NCBI GenBank assembly: GCA_024275895.1
Contig: JAJRYE010000015.1
Location: forward strand, 1 to 45,543
Origin: Alphaproteobacteria bacterium
Lineage (GTDB): Bacteria > Pseudomonadota > Alphaproteobacteria > Rhizobiales > BM303
DNA length: 45,543 nt
Direction: 5' to 3'
Below, in pieces: positions 32,913 to 42,020 of this stretch. Position 1 is the first letter of the stretch; each line of letters starts with the position of its first letter. The position numbers and the translations under genes were made by a program. Under the pieces are notes generated by a model. The model was not told the DNA's origin. It made no database searches and worked only from the letters and a program-made list of their open reading frames with translations.

Positions 32913-34331
32913 TCACTCGGGCAAATCAGAGGCCCCCGTTAAAAATATATCGATCGCGCGGGCCGCATCGCGCCCTTCCCGGATCGCCCAGACAACGAGC
33001 GACTGGCCACGGCGCATATCACCGGCGGTAAACACTTTTTCCCGCGAGGTCCGGTAGCTGTCCATATCGGCTTTGACGTTACCGCGCTGGTCACGCTCCA
33101 CTTCCAGCTCATCCAGCATCCCCTCATGCACCGGATGCACAAAGCCCATGGCGAGGAGCACCAGATCGGCGTCAATTTCGGCCTCGGTGCCTTCAATCGG
33201 CTGGAATTTCTCATCCACCTTGATCACATGCACCGTGCTGACCTGTCCCGCCTCGCCGCTGAAACCGGTGGTCATGATCGAGTAATAGCTCTCCGCGCCC
33301 TCTTGCTGCGAAGTGGAAATGCGCTGCTTGACGGGCCAGTCCGGCCAGGTGGCGAGCTTGTCTTCCTTTTCCGGCGGCTGCGGCATGATCTCAAGCTGAA
33401 TGACGCGCAGCGCCCCGTGGCGTATGGAAGTACCGATGCAATCCGAGCCGGTATCACCGCCGCCGATCACCACCACATTCTTGAAATTGGCATGGATAAG
33501 CCGTTCATCGCGCAGCTGATCACCATCAAGACGCCGGTTTTGCTGCGAGAGAAAATCCATGGCAAAATGAATACCGTCAAGCTCACGCCCCGGCACGGGC
33601 AGGTCGCGCGGCTGCTCTGCCCCCCCGGCCAGAAGCAGGGCGTCATGCGAGGATTCCAGCTCGGTTGCGGAAACATCCTTGCCGACATGAACGCCGCAAT
33701 GAAAGATAACCCCTTCGGCCTCCATCTGCTTCACACGCCGGTCGATAAGCTTTTTTTCCAGCTTGAAATTGGGGATGCCATAGCGCATCAGCCCGCCCGG
33801 ACGCACGGCTTTTTCATAGACATGCACCTCATGGCCAACCCGCGCCAGTTGCTGCGCCGCGGCAAGCCCTGCCGGACCCGAACCGACAATGGCAACCGTC
33901 TTGCCGGTTTTGGTCTCGCAGATTTGCGGTACAATCTGCCCCTTCTTCCACGCCCGGTCCACAATGGCACATTCCACCGTACGGATGGTGACCGGGATAT
34001 CCTGCAAATTGAGCGTACACGACGCCTCGCATGGTGCCGGGCAAACCCGCCCGGTAAATTCGGGGAAGTTATTGGTTGAGTGCAGATTGCGGCTGGCCTT
34101 GTTCCAGTTGCCGTGAAAGATCAGATCATTCCAGTCCGGAATCTGGTTGTTCACCGGGCAGCCCTGATGGCAGTAGGGAATGCCGCAATCCATGCAGCGC
34201 GCCGCCTGGCGCTCGACATCCGCCTTTTCCAGTGGAATGACAAATTCGGCAAAACTCAGCACCCGGTCCGAAGCGGGCTTGTAAGTGCGCTCCTGCCGGT
34301 CAATTTCCAGAAAACCCGTTACCTTGCCCAT
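32913..34331 (-). CDS. gltD: Glutamate synthase (NADPH), small subunit
   Basis: The 472-residue flavoprotein passes electrons from NADPH through FAD and iron-sulfur clusters to the large subunit. N-terminal cysteine motifs [14 protein letters not shown] and [12 protein letters not shown] bind two 4Fe-4S clusters. [18 protein letters not shown] is the FAD fold, [15 protein letters not shown] the NADPH fold, and [18 protein letters not shown] the closing FAD motif. The length is normal. The ATG shares one base with the gltB stop (TGATG), so the two subunits are translationally coupled. GGAG lies about 7 nt upstream, inside the end of gltB. Confidence 0.96.
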   Translation of the reverse strand: MGKVTGFLEIDRQERTYKPASDRVLSFAEFVIPLEKADVERQAARCMDCGIPYCHQGCPVNNQIPDWNDLIFHGNWNKASRNLHSTNNFPEFTGRVCPAPCEASCTLNLQDIPVTIRTVECAIVDRAWKKGQIVPQICETKTGKTVAIVGSGPAGLAAAQQLARVGHEVHVYEKAVRPGGLMRYGIPNFKLEKKLIDRRVKQMEAEGVIFHCGVHVGKDVSATELESSHDALLLAGGAEQPRDLPVPGRELDGIHFAMDFLSQQNRRLDGDQLRDERLIHANFKNVVVIGGGDTGSDCIGTSIRHGALRVIQLEIMPQPPEKEDKLATWPDWPVKQRISTSQQEGAESYYSIMTTGFSGEAGQVSTVHVIKVDEKFQPIEGTEAEIDADLVLLAMGFVHPVHEGMLDELEVERDQRGNVKADMDSYRTSREKVFTAGDMRRGQSLVVWAIREGRDAARAIDIFLTGASDLPE

Positions 34332-37300
34332 CAGGCTCTCCTCTTCATTTTCTTGCCGCTGCCCTGCATCTGCTCGATCTCGAGCAGGGCGCGGCGGTAT
34401 TCAATCGGCATCACCTTCACGAAGCGCGGCAGATAGCTGTCCCAGTTGGCAAGAATTTCCTCCGCCCGCGCCGAACCGGTATAGGCTTTGTGGTTTTCAA
34501 TCAACTGGCGCAGACGCATGGCGTCAAACTCCGACATGTGATGATGCACATCGATCAGACCATGGGCTTCCAGATCGCCCAGTTGGTGGCCATGTCTGGC
34601 CAGCGCCTCTTCCTCCGCCGGAACCGGCTCAAGGTCGACCATGGAAAGATTGCAACGCTGCCTGAAATCACCGGCCTCATCAAGCACATAGGCAATGCCG
34701 CCCGACATGCCGGCGGCAAAGTTGCGCCCGGTCTGGCCGATAACGACCACAACCCCGCCGGTCATATATTCACAGCCATGATCGCCCGTGCCCTCGACAA
34801 CCGCCACCGCGCCGGAATTGCGCACCGCAAAGCGCTCTCCTGCCACGCCGCGGAAATAGCACTCGCCCGTCACCGCGCCGTAAAGCACCGTATTGCCGAC
34901 AATAATACTGTTTTCGGGCACAATTTTCGCCTCATCCGGCGGCCGGATGATGAGACGCCCGCCCGAGAGCCCCTTGCCGACATAGTCATTGGCCTCGCCG
35001 ACCAGTTCAAGAGTCAGGCCATTGGCAGCAAAGGCGCCAAAGCTCTGCCCCGCCGTGCCAGTGAGCTTGACATGAATACAATCGAGCGGCAGGCCCTTAT
35101 AGCCATAACGACGCGCAATCTCGCCCGAGAGCAGCGCGCCGGTGGTCCGGTCCGTATTGCCGATAGCGGTTTCGATACGGACAAAATCCTTGTCCTCAAG
35201 CGCGGGTTTCGCCTTTTCAATCAACATCCGGTCGAGAACATCGGCAATCTTGTGTTCCTGCCGCTCGGTGTTGTAAATGGCATCGCCTTTTACCGGTTCG
35301 GGTTTGAAGAACAGATCAGAAAAATCAAGCCCCTTGCTCTTCCAGTGATCAATCGCCGCATCCTTGTCGAGCAGGTCCGAGCGCCCGACCATCTCGTTGA
35401 TATGGCGAAAACCCATCTGCGCCATCAGGGCGCGCACTTCCTCGGCAACAAAGAAGAAATAATTGATGATATGCTCCGGCGTGCCGGTAAAGCGCTTGCG
35501 CAAGACCGGATCCTGGGTCGCAATGCCGACGGGGCAGGTGTTGAGATGGCATTTGCGCATCATCAGACAGCCCGCCGCAATCAGCGGCGCGGTGGCAAAG
35601 CCAAACTCGTCCGCCCCCAAAAGCGCCCCGATGACCACATCGCGCCCGGTGCGCAAGCCGCCGTCCACCTGCACGCAAATACGCGAACGCAAACGGTTCA
35701 TCACCAGAGTCTGGTGGGTTTCGGCCAGCCCGATCTCCCATGGGGAGCCGGCATGTTTGATCGAGGTCAGCGGACTGGCCCCGGTGCCGCCGTCAAAGCC
35801 CGATATGGTGACATGATCGGCCCGCGCCTTGGAGACCCCCGCCGCCACCGTGCCGACGCCGATCTCGGAGACAAGCTTGACGGAAATATCGGCAAATTCA
35901 CTGGCGTTTTTCAGATCGAAAATCAACTGCGCCAGATCCTCGATGGAATAGATATCGTGATGCGGCGGCGGCGAGATCAACCCGACGCCGGGGGTCGAAT
36001 GGCGTACCTTGGCGATTACCGGATTGACCTTGTGACCGGGAAGCTGCCCGCCCTCACCCGGCTTTGCGCCCTGGGCCATCTTGATCTGGATCATATCGGC
36101 GTTGACCAGATATTCCGTGGTGACACCAAAGCGCCCCGAGGCCACCTGCTTGATGCTTGAGCGCATCAGATCGCCGTTCTTCTTGACCTTGAAGCGGTCC
36201 GGTTCCTCGCCGCCCTCGCCGGTATTGGACTTTGCCCCCATCCGGTTCATGGCAATGGCCAGTGTGGTGTGCGCCTCGCGCGATATGGAACCAAACGACA
36301 TGGCGCCGGTGGCAAAGCGCTTGACAATTTCAGAAGCGGGCATCACCTCTTCGAGGGGCACCGGCTTGCGGCCACAATCTTGCGCTGTTTTGATGCGGAA
36401 CAGCCCGCGCAAATTCATCAATTGCCGGTTCTGCTCATTCACCGCGCGGGCAAACTCATCGTATTTTTCCTGACTGTTGCCGCGTACTGCATGCTGCAAA
36501 TCCGCCACGCTTTTGGGCGACCAGACATGCGCCTCGCCGCGAAAGCGAAACGCGTATTCACCGCCCACATCGAGCATTCTCTGATGTACGAAAGAGCCGC
36601 CAAAGGCGATTTTGTGCCGCTCGGCGGCCTCGGCCGCAATCTCGTCCAGCCCGACGCCGCCAACCTTGGAGCCGGTACCGGTGAAATAGGCGGCAATGAA
36701 ATCCTTGCTCAGCCCCACGGCGTCAAAAATCTGCGCCCCGCAATAGGACTGATAGGTCGAAATGCCCATCTTCGACATCACCTTGAGCATGCCCTTGTTG
36801 AGCGCCTTGATGTAGCGTTTGTAAATTTTCTCCGGCGACATGTTTTCATCAATGCGCCTTGCCGCCTCTTTGAGCGTCTCAAAGGCCAGATAGGGGTTGA
36901 TCGCCTCGGCGCCGTACCCGGCCAGGGTGCAGAACTGATGCGTCTCACGCGCCTCGCCGGTCTCGACCACAATGCCGACCGAAGTGCGCAACCCCTTGCG
37001 GATAAGATGATGATGCACCGCCGAGGTCGCCAGCAGCGAGGGAACCGGGATGCGCTCGGCCCCCGCCAGCCGGTCGGAGAGGATGATGATATTATAGCCG
37101 TCGCGCACCCGCTTTTCCGAGCGCTCGCAAATCCGCGTCACCGCATCCTTCATGCCGCCTGCGCCTTTGAGCGCCGGATAGGTCGCATCAATGGTGATGG
37201 TGTTGAACTCGTTATCGCCCATCTCGCCGATCACCCGCACCTTTTCCAGGTCTTCATTGGTCAGAATCGGCTGGCGCACTTCCAGACGCTTGATATTGGC

Positions 37301-39070
37301 GGTCCCTTCAAGATCAAGCAGATTTGGCCGCGGCCCGATAAACGAGGTCAGGGACATCACCAGCTCTTCGCGGATGGGATCGATTGGCGGGTTGGTCACC
37401 TGGGCGAAGAGTTGCTTGAAATAGGTATGAAGCAGCTTGGGCCGGGACGAAAGCGCCGAAAGCGGCGTATCGGTGCCCATGGAGCCCAAAGCCTCCTGGC
37501 CCGTGCGCGCCATGGGGATCATGAGGAATTTCAAGTCTTCTTGCGAGTAGCCAAACAGTTGCTGGCGCTCCAGCAGGCTGTCTTCAGGATGCGCCACCGC
37601 CGAGCGCACCTGTTTGATATCCTCCAGCTTGATCTGGGTCCTGTCCAGCCAGGCCTGATAATCATTCGACCCGGCCAGATCCGCCTTGATTTCATCATCG
37701 GAAATAATGCGCCCCTGCTCAAGATCGATCAGCAGCATCTTGCCCGGCTGCAAGCGCCATTTGGTGATGATGCGTTCTTCATCCACCGGCAAAACCCCCA
37801 TTTCAGAGGCCAGAATCACATGCCCGTCATCGGTTTCCAGATAGCGCGCCGGGCGCAAACCGTTACGGTCGAGCGTGGCGCCGATCTGGCGGCCATCGGT
37901 AAAGGCCACCGCTGCCGGGCCGTCCCACGGCTCCATCAGAGCAGCGTGATGCTCATAAAAGGCGCGGCGGCTTTCATCCATCAGCGGATTGCCGTCCCAG
38001 GCTTCCGGGATCAGCATCATCATGGCATGGGCCAGCGAGTAACCGCCCTGCACCAGCAATTCCAGCGCATTGTCGAAACAGGCCGAATCCGAGCGCCCTT
38101 CCGGGATGATCGGCCACAGTTTTTCCAGATCCCCGCCCAGAACCTCCGATTTCATCGTGGCGTAGCGCGCCGCCATCCAGTTGATATTGCCGCGCACCGT
38201 GTTGATCTCGCCATTGTGGCAGATCATGCGGAACGGGTGCGCCAGCGACCATGTCGGGAAGGTATTGGTGGAAAAACGCTGATGCACCAGCGCCATGGCC
38301 GAGGCCATATCCTCATCCATGAGATCAAGATAATAGGCCCCCACCTGATCCGCCAGCAGCATGCCCTTGTAGAGCAGGGTACGCGAGGACATGGAACTGA
38401 TATAATAATCCTCAATCCCCGCCATATGTAGCGCCTGCACCCGGGCAAAGGCGGATTTGCGGATCACGAACAGCTTGCGCTCAAAGCAATCCTGATCAGG
38501 GCAGTTATCCCCGCGGCCGATAAAAAGCTGCCGGTGCAAGGGCTCGGTCGGGCGCACCGACTCGCCCAGATCGGAATTGTCCACCGGCACATCGCGCCAG
38601 CCCAGCACCTTCTGGCCTTCCTCCTCAACCAGAATTTCCAGAATTTTTTCAATTGCCTGACGGGTATCATCCTCGCGCGGCATGAAAAGTTGCCCGACGC
38701 CGTAATGCCCTTCTTGCGGTAAATCCACCCCTTGCGCGTCCATCACCTTGCGCAAGAAGGCATCGGGAAGCTGGATCAACAGCCCGGCGCCGTCCCCGGC
38801 CTTGGGGTCGGCCCCCACCGCGCCGCGGTGTTCCAGATTGCGCAGGATGTTCAACCCGTCAAGAATGATCCTGTGGCTTTTTTTATTGTGGATATTGGCG
38901 ATAAAGCCGATACCGCAGGCATCGCGTTCATTGGCCGGATCATAAAGCCCCTGAGTGGCGGGCAGACCTGAAGAGCTGCGTTCGGGCCGGGGTTTTTCCT
39001 CAATTTGAATCCCGCCTGCCGGCCCGTCCGCATTCTTCGCCATTTTCATCTCATCCCACCTTTTCATCAT
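34331..39070 (-). CDS. gltB: Glutamate synthase (NADPH), large subunit
   Basis: The 1579-residue protein has the class II glutamine amidotransferase domain. After a propeptide of about 51 residues comes the nucleophile C52 in [12 protein letters not shown] central domain, the FMN-binding synthase domain ([15 protein letters not shown]) and the 3Fe-4S motif [13 protein letters not shown] follow. The C-terminal glycine-rich beta-helix contains [14 protein letters not shown]. It makes two glutamates from glutamine and 2-oxoglutarate, the GOGAT step of ammonium assimilation. ATG 39070 is kept (GAGGT 8-9 nt upstream). ATGs at 39049 and 39043 are also possible and would only shorten the propeptide. 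It forms an operon with gltD. Confidence 0.96.
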   Translation of the reverse strand: MMKRWDEMKMAKNADGPAGGIQIEEKPRPERSSSGLPATQGLYDPANERDACGIGFIANIHNKKSHRIILDGLNILRNLEHRGAVGADPKAGDGAGLLIQLPDAFLRKVMDAQGVDLPQEGHYGVGQLFMPREDDTRQAIEKILEILVEEEGQKVLGWRDVPVDNSDLGESVRPTEPLHRQLFIGRGDNCPDQDCFERKLFVIRKSAFARVQALHMAGIEDYYISSMSSRTLLYKGMLLADQVGAYYLDLMDEDMASAMALVHQRFSTNTFPTWSLAHPFRMICHNGEINTVRGNINWMAARYATMKSEVLGGDLEKLWPIIPEGRSDSACFDNALELLVQGGYSLAHAMMMLIPEAWDGNPLMDESRRAFYEHHAALMEPWDGPAAVAFTDGRQIGATLDRNGLRPARYLETDDGHVILASEMGVLPVDEERIITKWRLQPGKMLLIDLEQGRIISDDEIKADLAGSNDYQAWLDRTQIKLEDIKQVRSAVAHPEDSLLERQQLFGYSQEDLKFLMIPMARTGQEALGSMGTDTPLSALSSRPKLLHTYFKQLFAQVTNPPIDPIREELVMSLTSFIGPRPNLLDLEGTANIKRLEVRQPILTNEDLEKVRVIGEMGDNEFNTITIDATYPALKGAGGMKDAVTRICERSEKRVRDGYNIIILSDRLAGAERIPVPSLLATSAVHHHLIRKGLRTSVGIVVETGEARETHQFCTLAGYGAEAINPYLAFETLKEAARRIDENMSPEKIYKRYIKALNKGMLKVMSKMGISTYQSYCGAQIFDAVGLSKDFIAAYFTGTGSKVGGVGLDEIAAEAAERHKIAFGGSFVHQRMLDVGGEYAFRFRGEAHVWSPKSVADLQHAVRGNSQEKYDEFARAVNEQNRQLMNLRGLFRIKTAQDCGRKPVPLEEVMPASEIVKRFATGAMSFGSISREAHTTLAIAMNRMGAKSNTGEGGEEPDRFKVKKNGDLMRSSIKQVASGRFGVTTEYLVNADMIQIKMAQGAKPGEGGQLPGHKVNPVIAKVRHSTPGVGLISPPPHHDIYSIEDLAQLIFDLKNASEFADISVKLVSEIGVGTVAAGVSKARADHVTISGFDGGTGASPLTSIKHAGSPWEIGLAETHQTLVMNRLRSRICVQVDGGLRTGRDVVIGALLGADEFGFATAPLIAAGCLMMRKCHLNTCPVGIATQDPVLRKRFTGTPEHIINYFFFVAEEVRALMAQMGFRHINEMVGRSDLLDKDAAIDHWKSKGLDFSDLFFKPEPVKGDAIYNTERQEHKIADVLDRMLIEKAKPALEDKDFVRIETAIGNTDRTTGALLSGEIARRYGYKGLPLDCIHVKLTGTAGQSFGAFAANGLTLELVGEANDYVGKGLSGGRLIIRPPDEAKIVPENSIIVGNTVLYGAVTGECYFRGVAGERFAVRNSGAVAVVEGTGDHGCEYMTGGVVVVIGQTGRNFAAGMSGGIAYVLDEAGDFRQRCNLSMVDLEPVPAEEEALARHGHQLGDLEAHGLIDVHHHMSEFDAMRLRQLIENHKAYTGSARAEEILANWDSYLPRFVKVMPIEYRRALLEIEQMQGSGKKMKRRA

Positions 39071-39492
39071 CTCAAGTCACCTCAAACCCGCGCTAGAACT
39101 AGCGCACGGTATAAAAAGCCTTCGGCTTTTGCTGGGCTTTTCGTGCCGCATTCGCCGGGCATCCGTATTGCGTCGCATTGGCGGCGCAAACGCCCTCTGG
39201 CAGGACACAAACCGGAGCCTTCATATCCTTGAAAGCCCGGATTCAAAGCTGCTAAGGCGACCCCATATTATTTTTTTATCCGGAGCCCCGTATCGGCGTG
39301 TCTGTCTGACACCGACTCGAATAGGACAACATACTTGTCCTATTGAAACCCCAAAATGACAGATTTCGGCCCGCAAGGCAAGCCCGTCATCACAACACAC
39401 TGACACACACGTGATTTGCTTGTTATCGGCGGATCGGAGCACTTTGGTGAGGCAACATTCCACCAACCAGAACTTGTCAGGAGATATACAAA
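39071..39492. other. Divergent intergenic region between gltB and the bufferin operon
   Basis: This 422-nt stretch contains no supported gene. From left to right: a small inverted repeat GCGCTA-GAAC-TAGCGC (39090-39105); a hairpin AAAAGCC-TTC-GGCTTTT (39114-39130) that on the minus strand would lie in the gltB leader; and a perfect 10-bp inverted repeat (39320-39344), listed separately. The bufA start is preceded by CAGGAG about 9 nt upstream. I could not find a convincing promoter box for bufA or a SigF-like GTAACC...CGAA pair. Confidence 0.5.
39320..39344. promoter_or_regulatory. Candidate operator, perfect 10-bp inverted repeat upstream of bufA
   Basis: AATAGGACAA and TTGTCCTATT are perfect reverse complements around the 5-nt centre CATAC. 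The site is 149 nt before bufA and 250 nt before gltB. Symmetry, length and spacing fit the binding site of a dimeric regulator, for example of the Rrf2 or winged-helix type. There is no T run, so termination is unlikely. The regulator is not in the window. Confidence 0.5.
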
Positions 39493-39786
39493 ATGAACAA
39501 GACCACAACATCCGCCCTCGTATTCGCCGCTGCCATGACGGCCGCCTTGACCATGGCCGCCGCCCCGGAAGCCAAAGCGGCGAAAAAGGGCATGGAAAAA
39601 TGCTTCGGCGTCGCCAAGGCCGGCAAGAACGACTGCAAGGCCGGTCCCGGCACAACCTGTGCCGGCTCCTCAACGGTTGATTATCAGGGCAATGCCTGGA
39701 AGCTCGTCCCCACTGGAACCTGCACCAAGATGAAACGTGGCTCCAGCAGCATGATGGGCTCCCTGAGCGCCACCAAAAACCTCTAA
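39493..39786 (+). CDS. bufA: Bufferin precursor, DUF2282 family (metal-binding RiPP)
   Basis: The 97-residue protein has a Sec signal peptide (residues 1 to about 29, ending EAKA) and a short mature part with four cysteines, C37, C48, C56 and C77, in the characteristic frame [19 protein letters not shown], then [13 protein letters not shown] and LVPTGTC. This is the DUF2282 pattern of bufferins: secreted peptides whose cysteines are modified by an MNIO enzyme and which bind copper in the periplasm. The neighbouring genes bufB, bufC and doxX complete the system. Which cysteines are modified here is not visible. In characterised bufferins the inner cysteines become thiooxazoles, as I recall. 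It is the first gene of the operon, 25 nt before bufB. Confidence 0.9.
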   Translation: MNKTTTSALVFAAAMTAALTMAAAPEAKAAKKGMEKCFGVAKAGKNDCKAGPGTTCAGSSTVDYQGNAWKLVPTGTCTKMKRGSSSMMGSLSATKNL

Positions 39787-39811
39787 ATCCAACAATCTGA
39801 GGATTTAACCC

Positions 39812-40699
39812 ATGACCCTTTCCGTTGCCCCGATAGTGGCTGACGGGAGCGATCCGGTCCCGGCGCAAGCCGGGATCGGCCTCAAGGCGCAGCATTATCT
39901 TGAAATCATCGAAACCCGCCCGCCGCTGGGCTGGTTTGAGGCGCATCCGGAAAATTATATGGGCGCCGGCGGCCCGCCGCATCAGTATTTAACAGCCATT
40001 CGCGAGCTTTATCCTCTTTCTTTGCACGGCGTCGGCATGGCCCTTGGCGGCGATGAGGCGCTGGACAAGAACCATTTAAACCGCTTCCGCGCTCTGGTGG
40101 AGCGCTATGAGCCGGGCCTTGTCTCCGAGCATCTCGCCTGGTGCCGCAGGGGCGGGGTTTATTACAACGATCTGCTGCCCGCGCCCTATACAGAGGCGGT
40201 GCTCGATACCCTCACCGGGCATATCGACCAGATGCAAAGCGCGCTTGGTCGCACCATTCTGGTTGAAAACCCCTCCACCTATGTCACCTTTGACGACAGT
40301 TACATCCCCGAAACCGAGTTTCTCGCCGAGGCGGCAAAACGCACCGGCTGCGGCCTCTTGCTCGATGTCAACAACGTCTATGTCTCTGGCGTCAATCAGG
40401 GCTTTGACCCTTACGCCTATATCGACGCTTTCCCGGTAGAGGCCGTTGGCGAGATTCATCTCGCCGGGCATCTGGAAGAAATCCGGATCCCGGGCGGCCG
40501 CCTGCTGATTGATGATCACGGCAGTGATATCATTGAGGATGTCTGGGCGCTCTACGCCCACGCCCTCGCCCGCACCGGCCCCGTTCCCACCCTGATCGAA
40601 CGTGATAACAATATCCCCGCCCTTGGCGAACTTCTGGCCGAAGCCGCCCGCGCCGATGAGATCATGCTGGGCAGCAAGCAGCAAATGAGAGCCTCATGA
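39812..40699 (+). CDS. bufB: MNIO (DUF692) enzyme, bufferin maturase
   Basis: The 295-residue TIM-barrel protein belongs to the multinuclear non-heme iron-dependent oxidases. All metal-ligand motifs known from MbnB-type enzymes are visible: H72 (SLHGVG), H107 (SEHLAW), E152 (VENPS), D185 and N187 (LDVNN), H216 and H220 (EIHLAGH), D235 and H236 (DDHG) and E263 (LIERDNN). Such enzymes use iron and oxygen to convert cysteines of a precursor peptide. Here the precursor is bufA, immediately upstream. GAGGA precedes the ATG. The end overlaps bufC by ATGA, so the two partners are co-translated, as expected for a stable BufB-BufC complex. Confidence 0.93.
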   Translation: MTLSVAPIVADGSDPVPAQAGIGLKAQHYLEIIETRPPLGWFEAHPENYMGAGGPPHQYLTAIRELYPLSLHGVGMALGGDEALDKNHLNRFRALVERYEPGLVSEHLAWCRRGGVYYNDLLPAPYTEAVLDTLTGHIDQMQSALGRTILVENPSTYVTFDDSYIPETEFLAEAAKRTGCGLLLDVNNVYVSGVNQGFDPYAYIDAFPVEAVGEIHLAGHLEEIRIPGGRLLIDDHGSDIIEDVWALYAHALARTGPVPTLIERDNNIPALGELLAEAARADEIMLGSKQQMRAS

Positions 40700-41487
40700 G
40701 TAAAAACACCGCCCCGCTCGCCGCTTTTGCCGATGCGCTTCTTAAACCCGGCGGACCCGTTCCCGCCGGGATCATCGCCGCCTGTGAGCCGCCGCTCGCA
40801 AGCCGCTTTGACGTTTACCGCAACAATGTTTTCGCCAGCCTGATCGATGCGCTCAAAGACAGCTTTCCGGTGGTCGAAAGACTGCTCGGCGCGTCGTATT
40901 TCCGCGCTCTGGCGCGCGAGTTCATCATTGCCTACCCGCCCGCCTCGCCGGTCCTGCTGGAGTATGGCGCGGGCTTTGCCGCCTTTCTGGAGAATTTCAA
41001 ACCTCTTGAAGACATGCCCTGGCTAGCCGATACCGCCCGGCTGGAGAGGGCCTGGCTGAGCGCTTATCACGCGGCCGATGAAAACCCGCTGGGAACGCAG
41101 GATTTCGCCGCCATTGCGCCGGCGCAAATTCCCCATATCCGCCTCACCCTGCACCCTTCCGCCCGGCTGCTCCGCTCCTTCTGGCCCATCGCCACCATCT
41201 GGCGGGCCAATCAGGACGGGGCAACGCAAGGCGAGATTGATCTTGATGCCGGTGGCGAGGATGTACTCATCGTGCGGCCGCAAAGCGAGGTTGTGCTTCA
41301 CACCCTGCCCGAAGGCTCGCATCCCTTCATAAACGCCCTGATAAACGGCGCCGATCTGACAAGCGCCCATAAAGCCGCCAGCGCGCAAAATGACGCTTTT
41401 GATCTGAGCCTCAACCTGGCCCATCTTATTGCCGGTGGCGCATTTGTTACCATTTCACACCCATCCCGCAAAAGGTCCGAACAATGA
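40696..41487 (+). CDS. bufC: DUF2063 family protein, partner of the MNIO enzyme
   Basis: The 263-residue protein has the DUF2063 N-terminal domain: FADALLKPGG, RFDVYRNNVFASLIDALKDSFPVVERLLG and FRALAREFIIAYPPASPVLLEYG, each quoted in part. A C-terminal domain follows that plays the part of a precursor-recognition partner in MNIO systems. In bufferin and methanobactin-like pathways the DUF692 enzyme works with such a partner to bind the precursor. Both ends overlap neighbours by ATGA (bufB before, doxX after), showing tight translational coupling in the operon. The protein is cytoplasmic, with no signal peptide or membrane helix. Confidence 0.9.
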   Translation: MSKNTAPLAAFADALLKPGGPVPAGIIAACEPPLASRFDVYRNNVFASLIDALKDSFPVVERLLGASYFRALAREFIIAYPPASPVLLEYGAGFAAFLENFKPLEDMPWLADTARLERAWLSAYHAADENPLGTQDFAAIAPAQIPHIRLTLHPSARLLRSFWPIATIWRANQDGATQGEIDLDAGGEDVLIVRPQSEVVLHTLPEGSHPFINALINGADLTSAHKAASAQNDAFDLSLNLAHLIAGGAFVTISHPSRKRSEQ

Positions 41488-41972
41488 GTGATCAAACACG
41501 CCCTGCAAAGCTCTCGGGCGTCAGCCCAAACGCTTTTGTCAATCTGGTCGCATCGCTCATAAAGCTGCTGGAGAAAACGCCGCAATCCTTCATATCCGCA
41601 CTCGCCAGAGTGATCATTGCCCTGGTGTTCTGGAAATCCGCCCTGACCAAAATCGACGGCTTTTCCATCAGGGACGCCACCTTCATGCTGTTTGAATATG
41701 AGTACAACCTGCCCGTCATCGCGCCGCAGACGGCGGCTTACATGGCCACTTTCGCCGAACTTGTTTTCCCGGTGCTGCTTTTCATTGGCCTTGCCTCGCG
41801 TTTCAGCGCCGCCGCCCTGCTGGTCATGACGGCGGTGATCCAGAGCTTTGTCTATCCCGAGGCCTATATCCTGCACGGGTTATGGGCCATCGCATTGCTG
41901 ATTATCATCGCGCGCGGCCCCGGGATTTTCTCCGCTGATTTCCTGATTCGCAAAAAATACATGCCCGAATAG
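41484..41972 (+). CDS. DoxX-family membrane protein of the bufferin operon
   Basis: The 162-residue protein has about four transmembrane helices (near residues 38-58, 85-105, 107-125 and 128-148). It has the DoxX pattern: ISALARVIIALVFWKSALTK, YMATFAELVFPVLLFIGLAS, and RFSAAALLVMTAVIQSFVYP. In bufferin operons a DoxX protein is the usual fourth gene (BufD). Its molecular role is not established. An oxidoreduction or quinone-linked function is an inference. It overlaps bufC by ATGA. The next gene, an S9 peptidase, starts 48 nt later on the same strand. Confidence 0.87.
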   Translation: MSDQTRPAKLSGVSPNAFVNLVASLIKLLEKTPQSFISALARVIIALVFWKSALTKIDGFSIRDATFMLFEYEYNLPVIAPQTAAYMATFAELVFPVLLFIGLASRFSAAALLVMTAVIQSFVYPEAYILHGLWAIALLIIIARGPGIFSADFLIRKKYMPE

Positions 41973-42020
41973 GCCGTTCCTGCCATACTGCGCCCCGGCA
42001 GAATAACAAGGGGAGCAAGG

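Noticed and set aside
34490-36160. 556-codon plus-strand frame opposite gltB
   Set aside because: Another antisense shadow without family features or a ribosome site.
36269-38431. 720-codon open frame on the plus strand opposite gltB
   Set aside because: It is a shadow of gltB in GC-rich DNA. The translation is low-complexity, rich in Arg, His and Gly, with no domain, and gltB on the other strand is unmistakable.
39005-39359. Small plus-strand frames across the gltB-bufA gap
   Set aside because: Their sequences are Arg/Pro/His-rich, typical of non-coding frames, they overlap gltB in part, and have no ribosome site.
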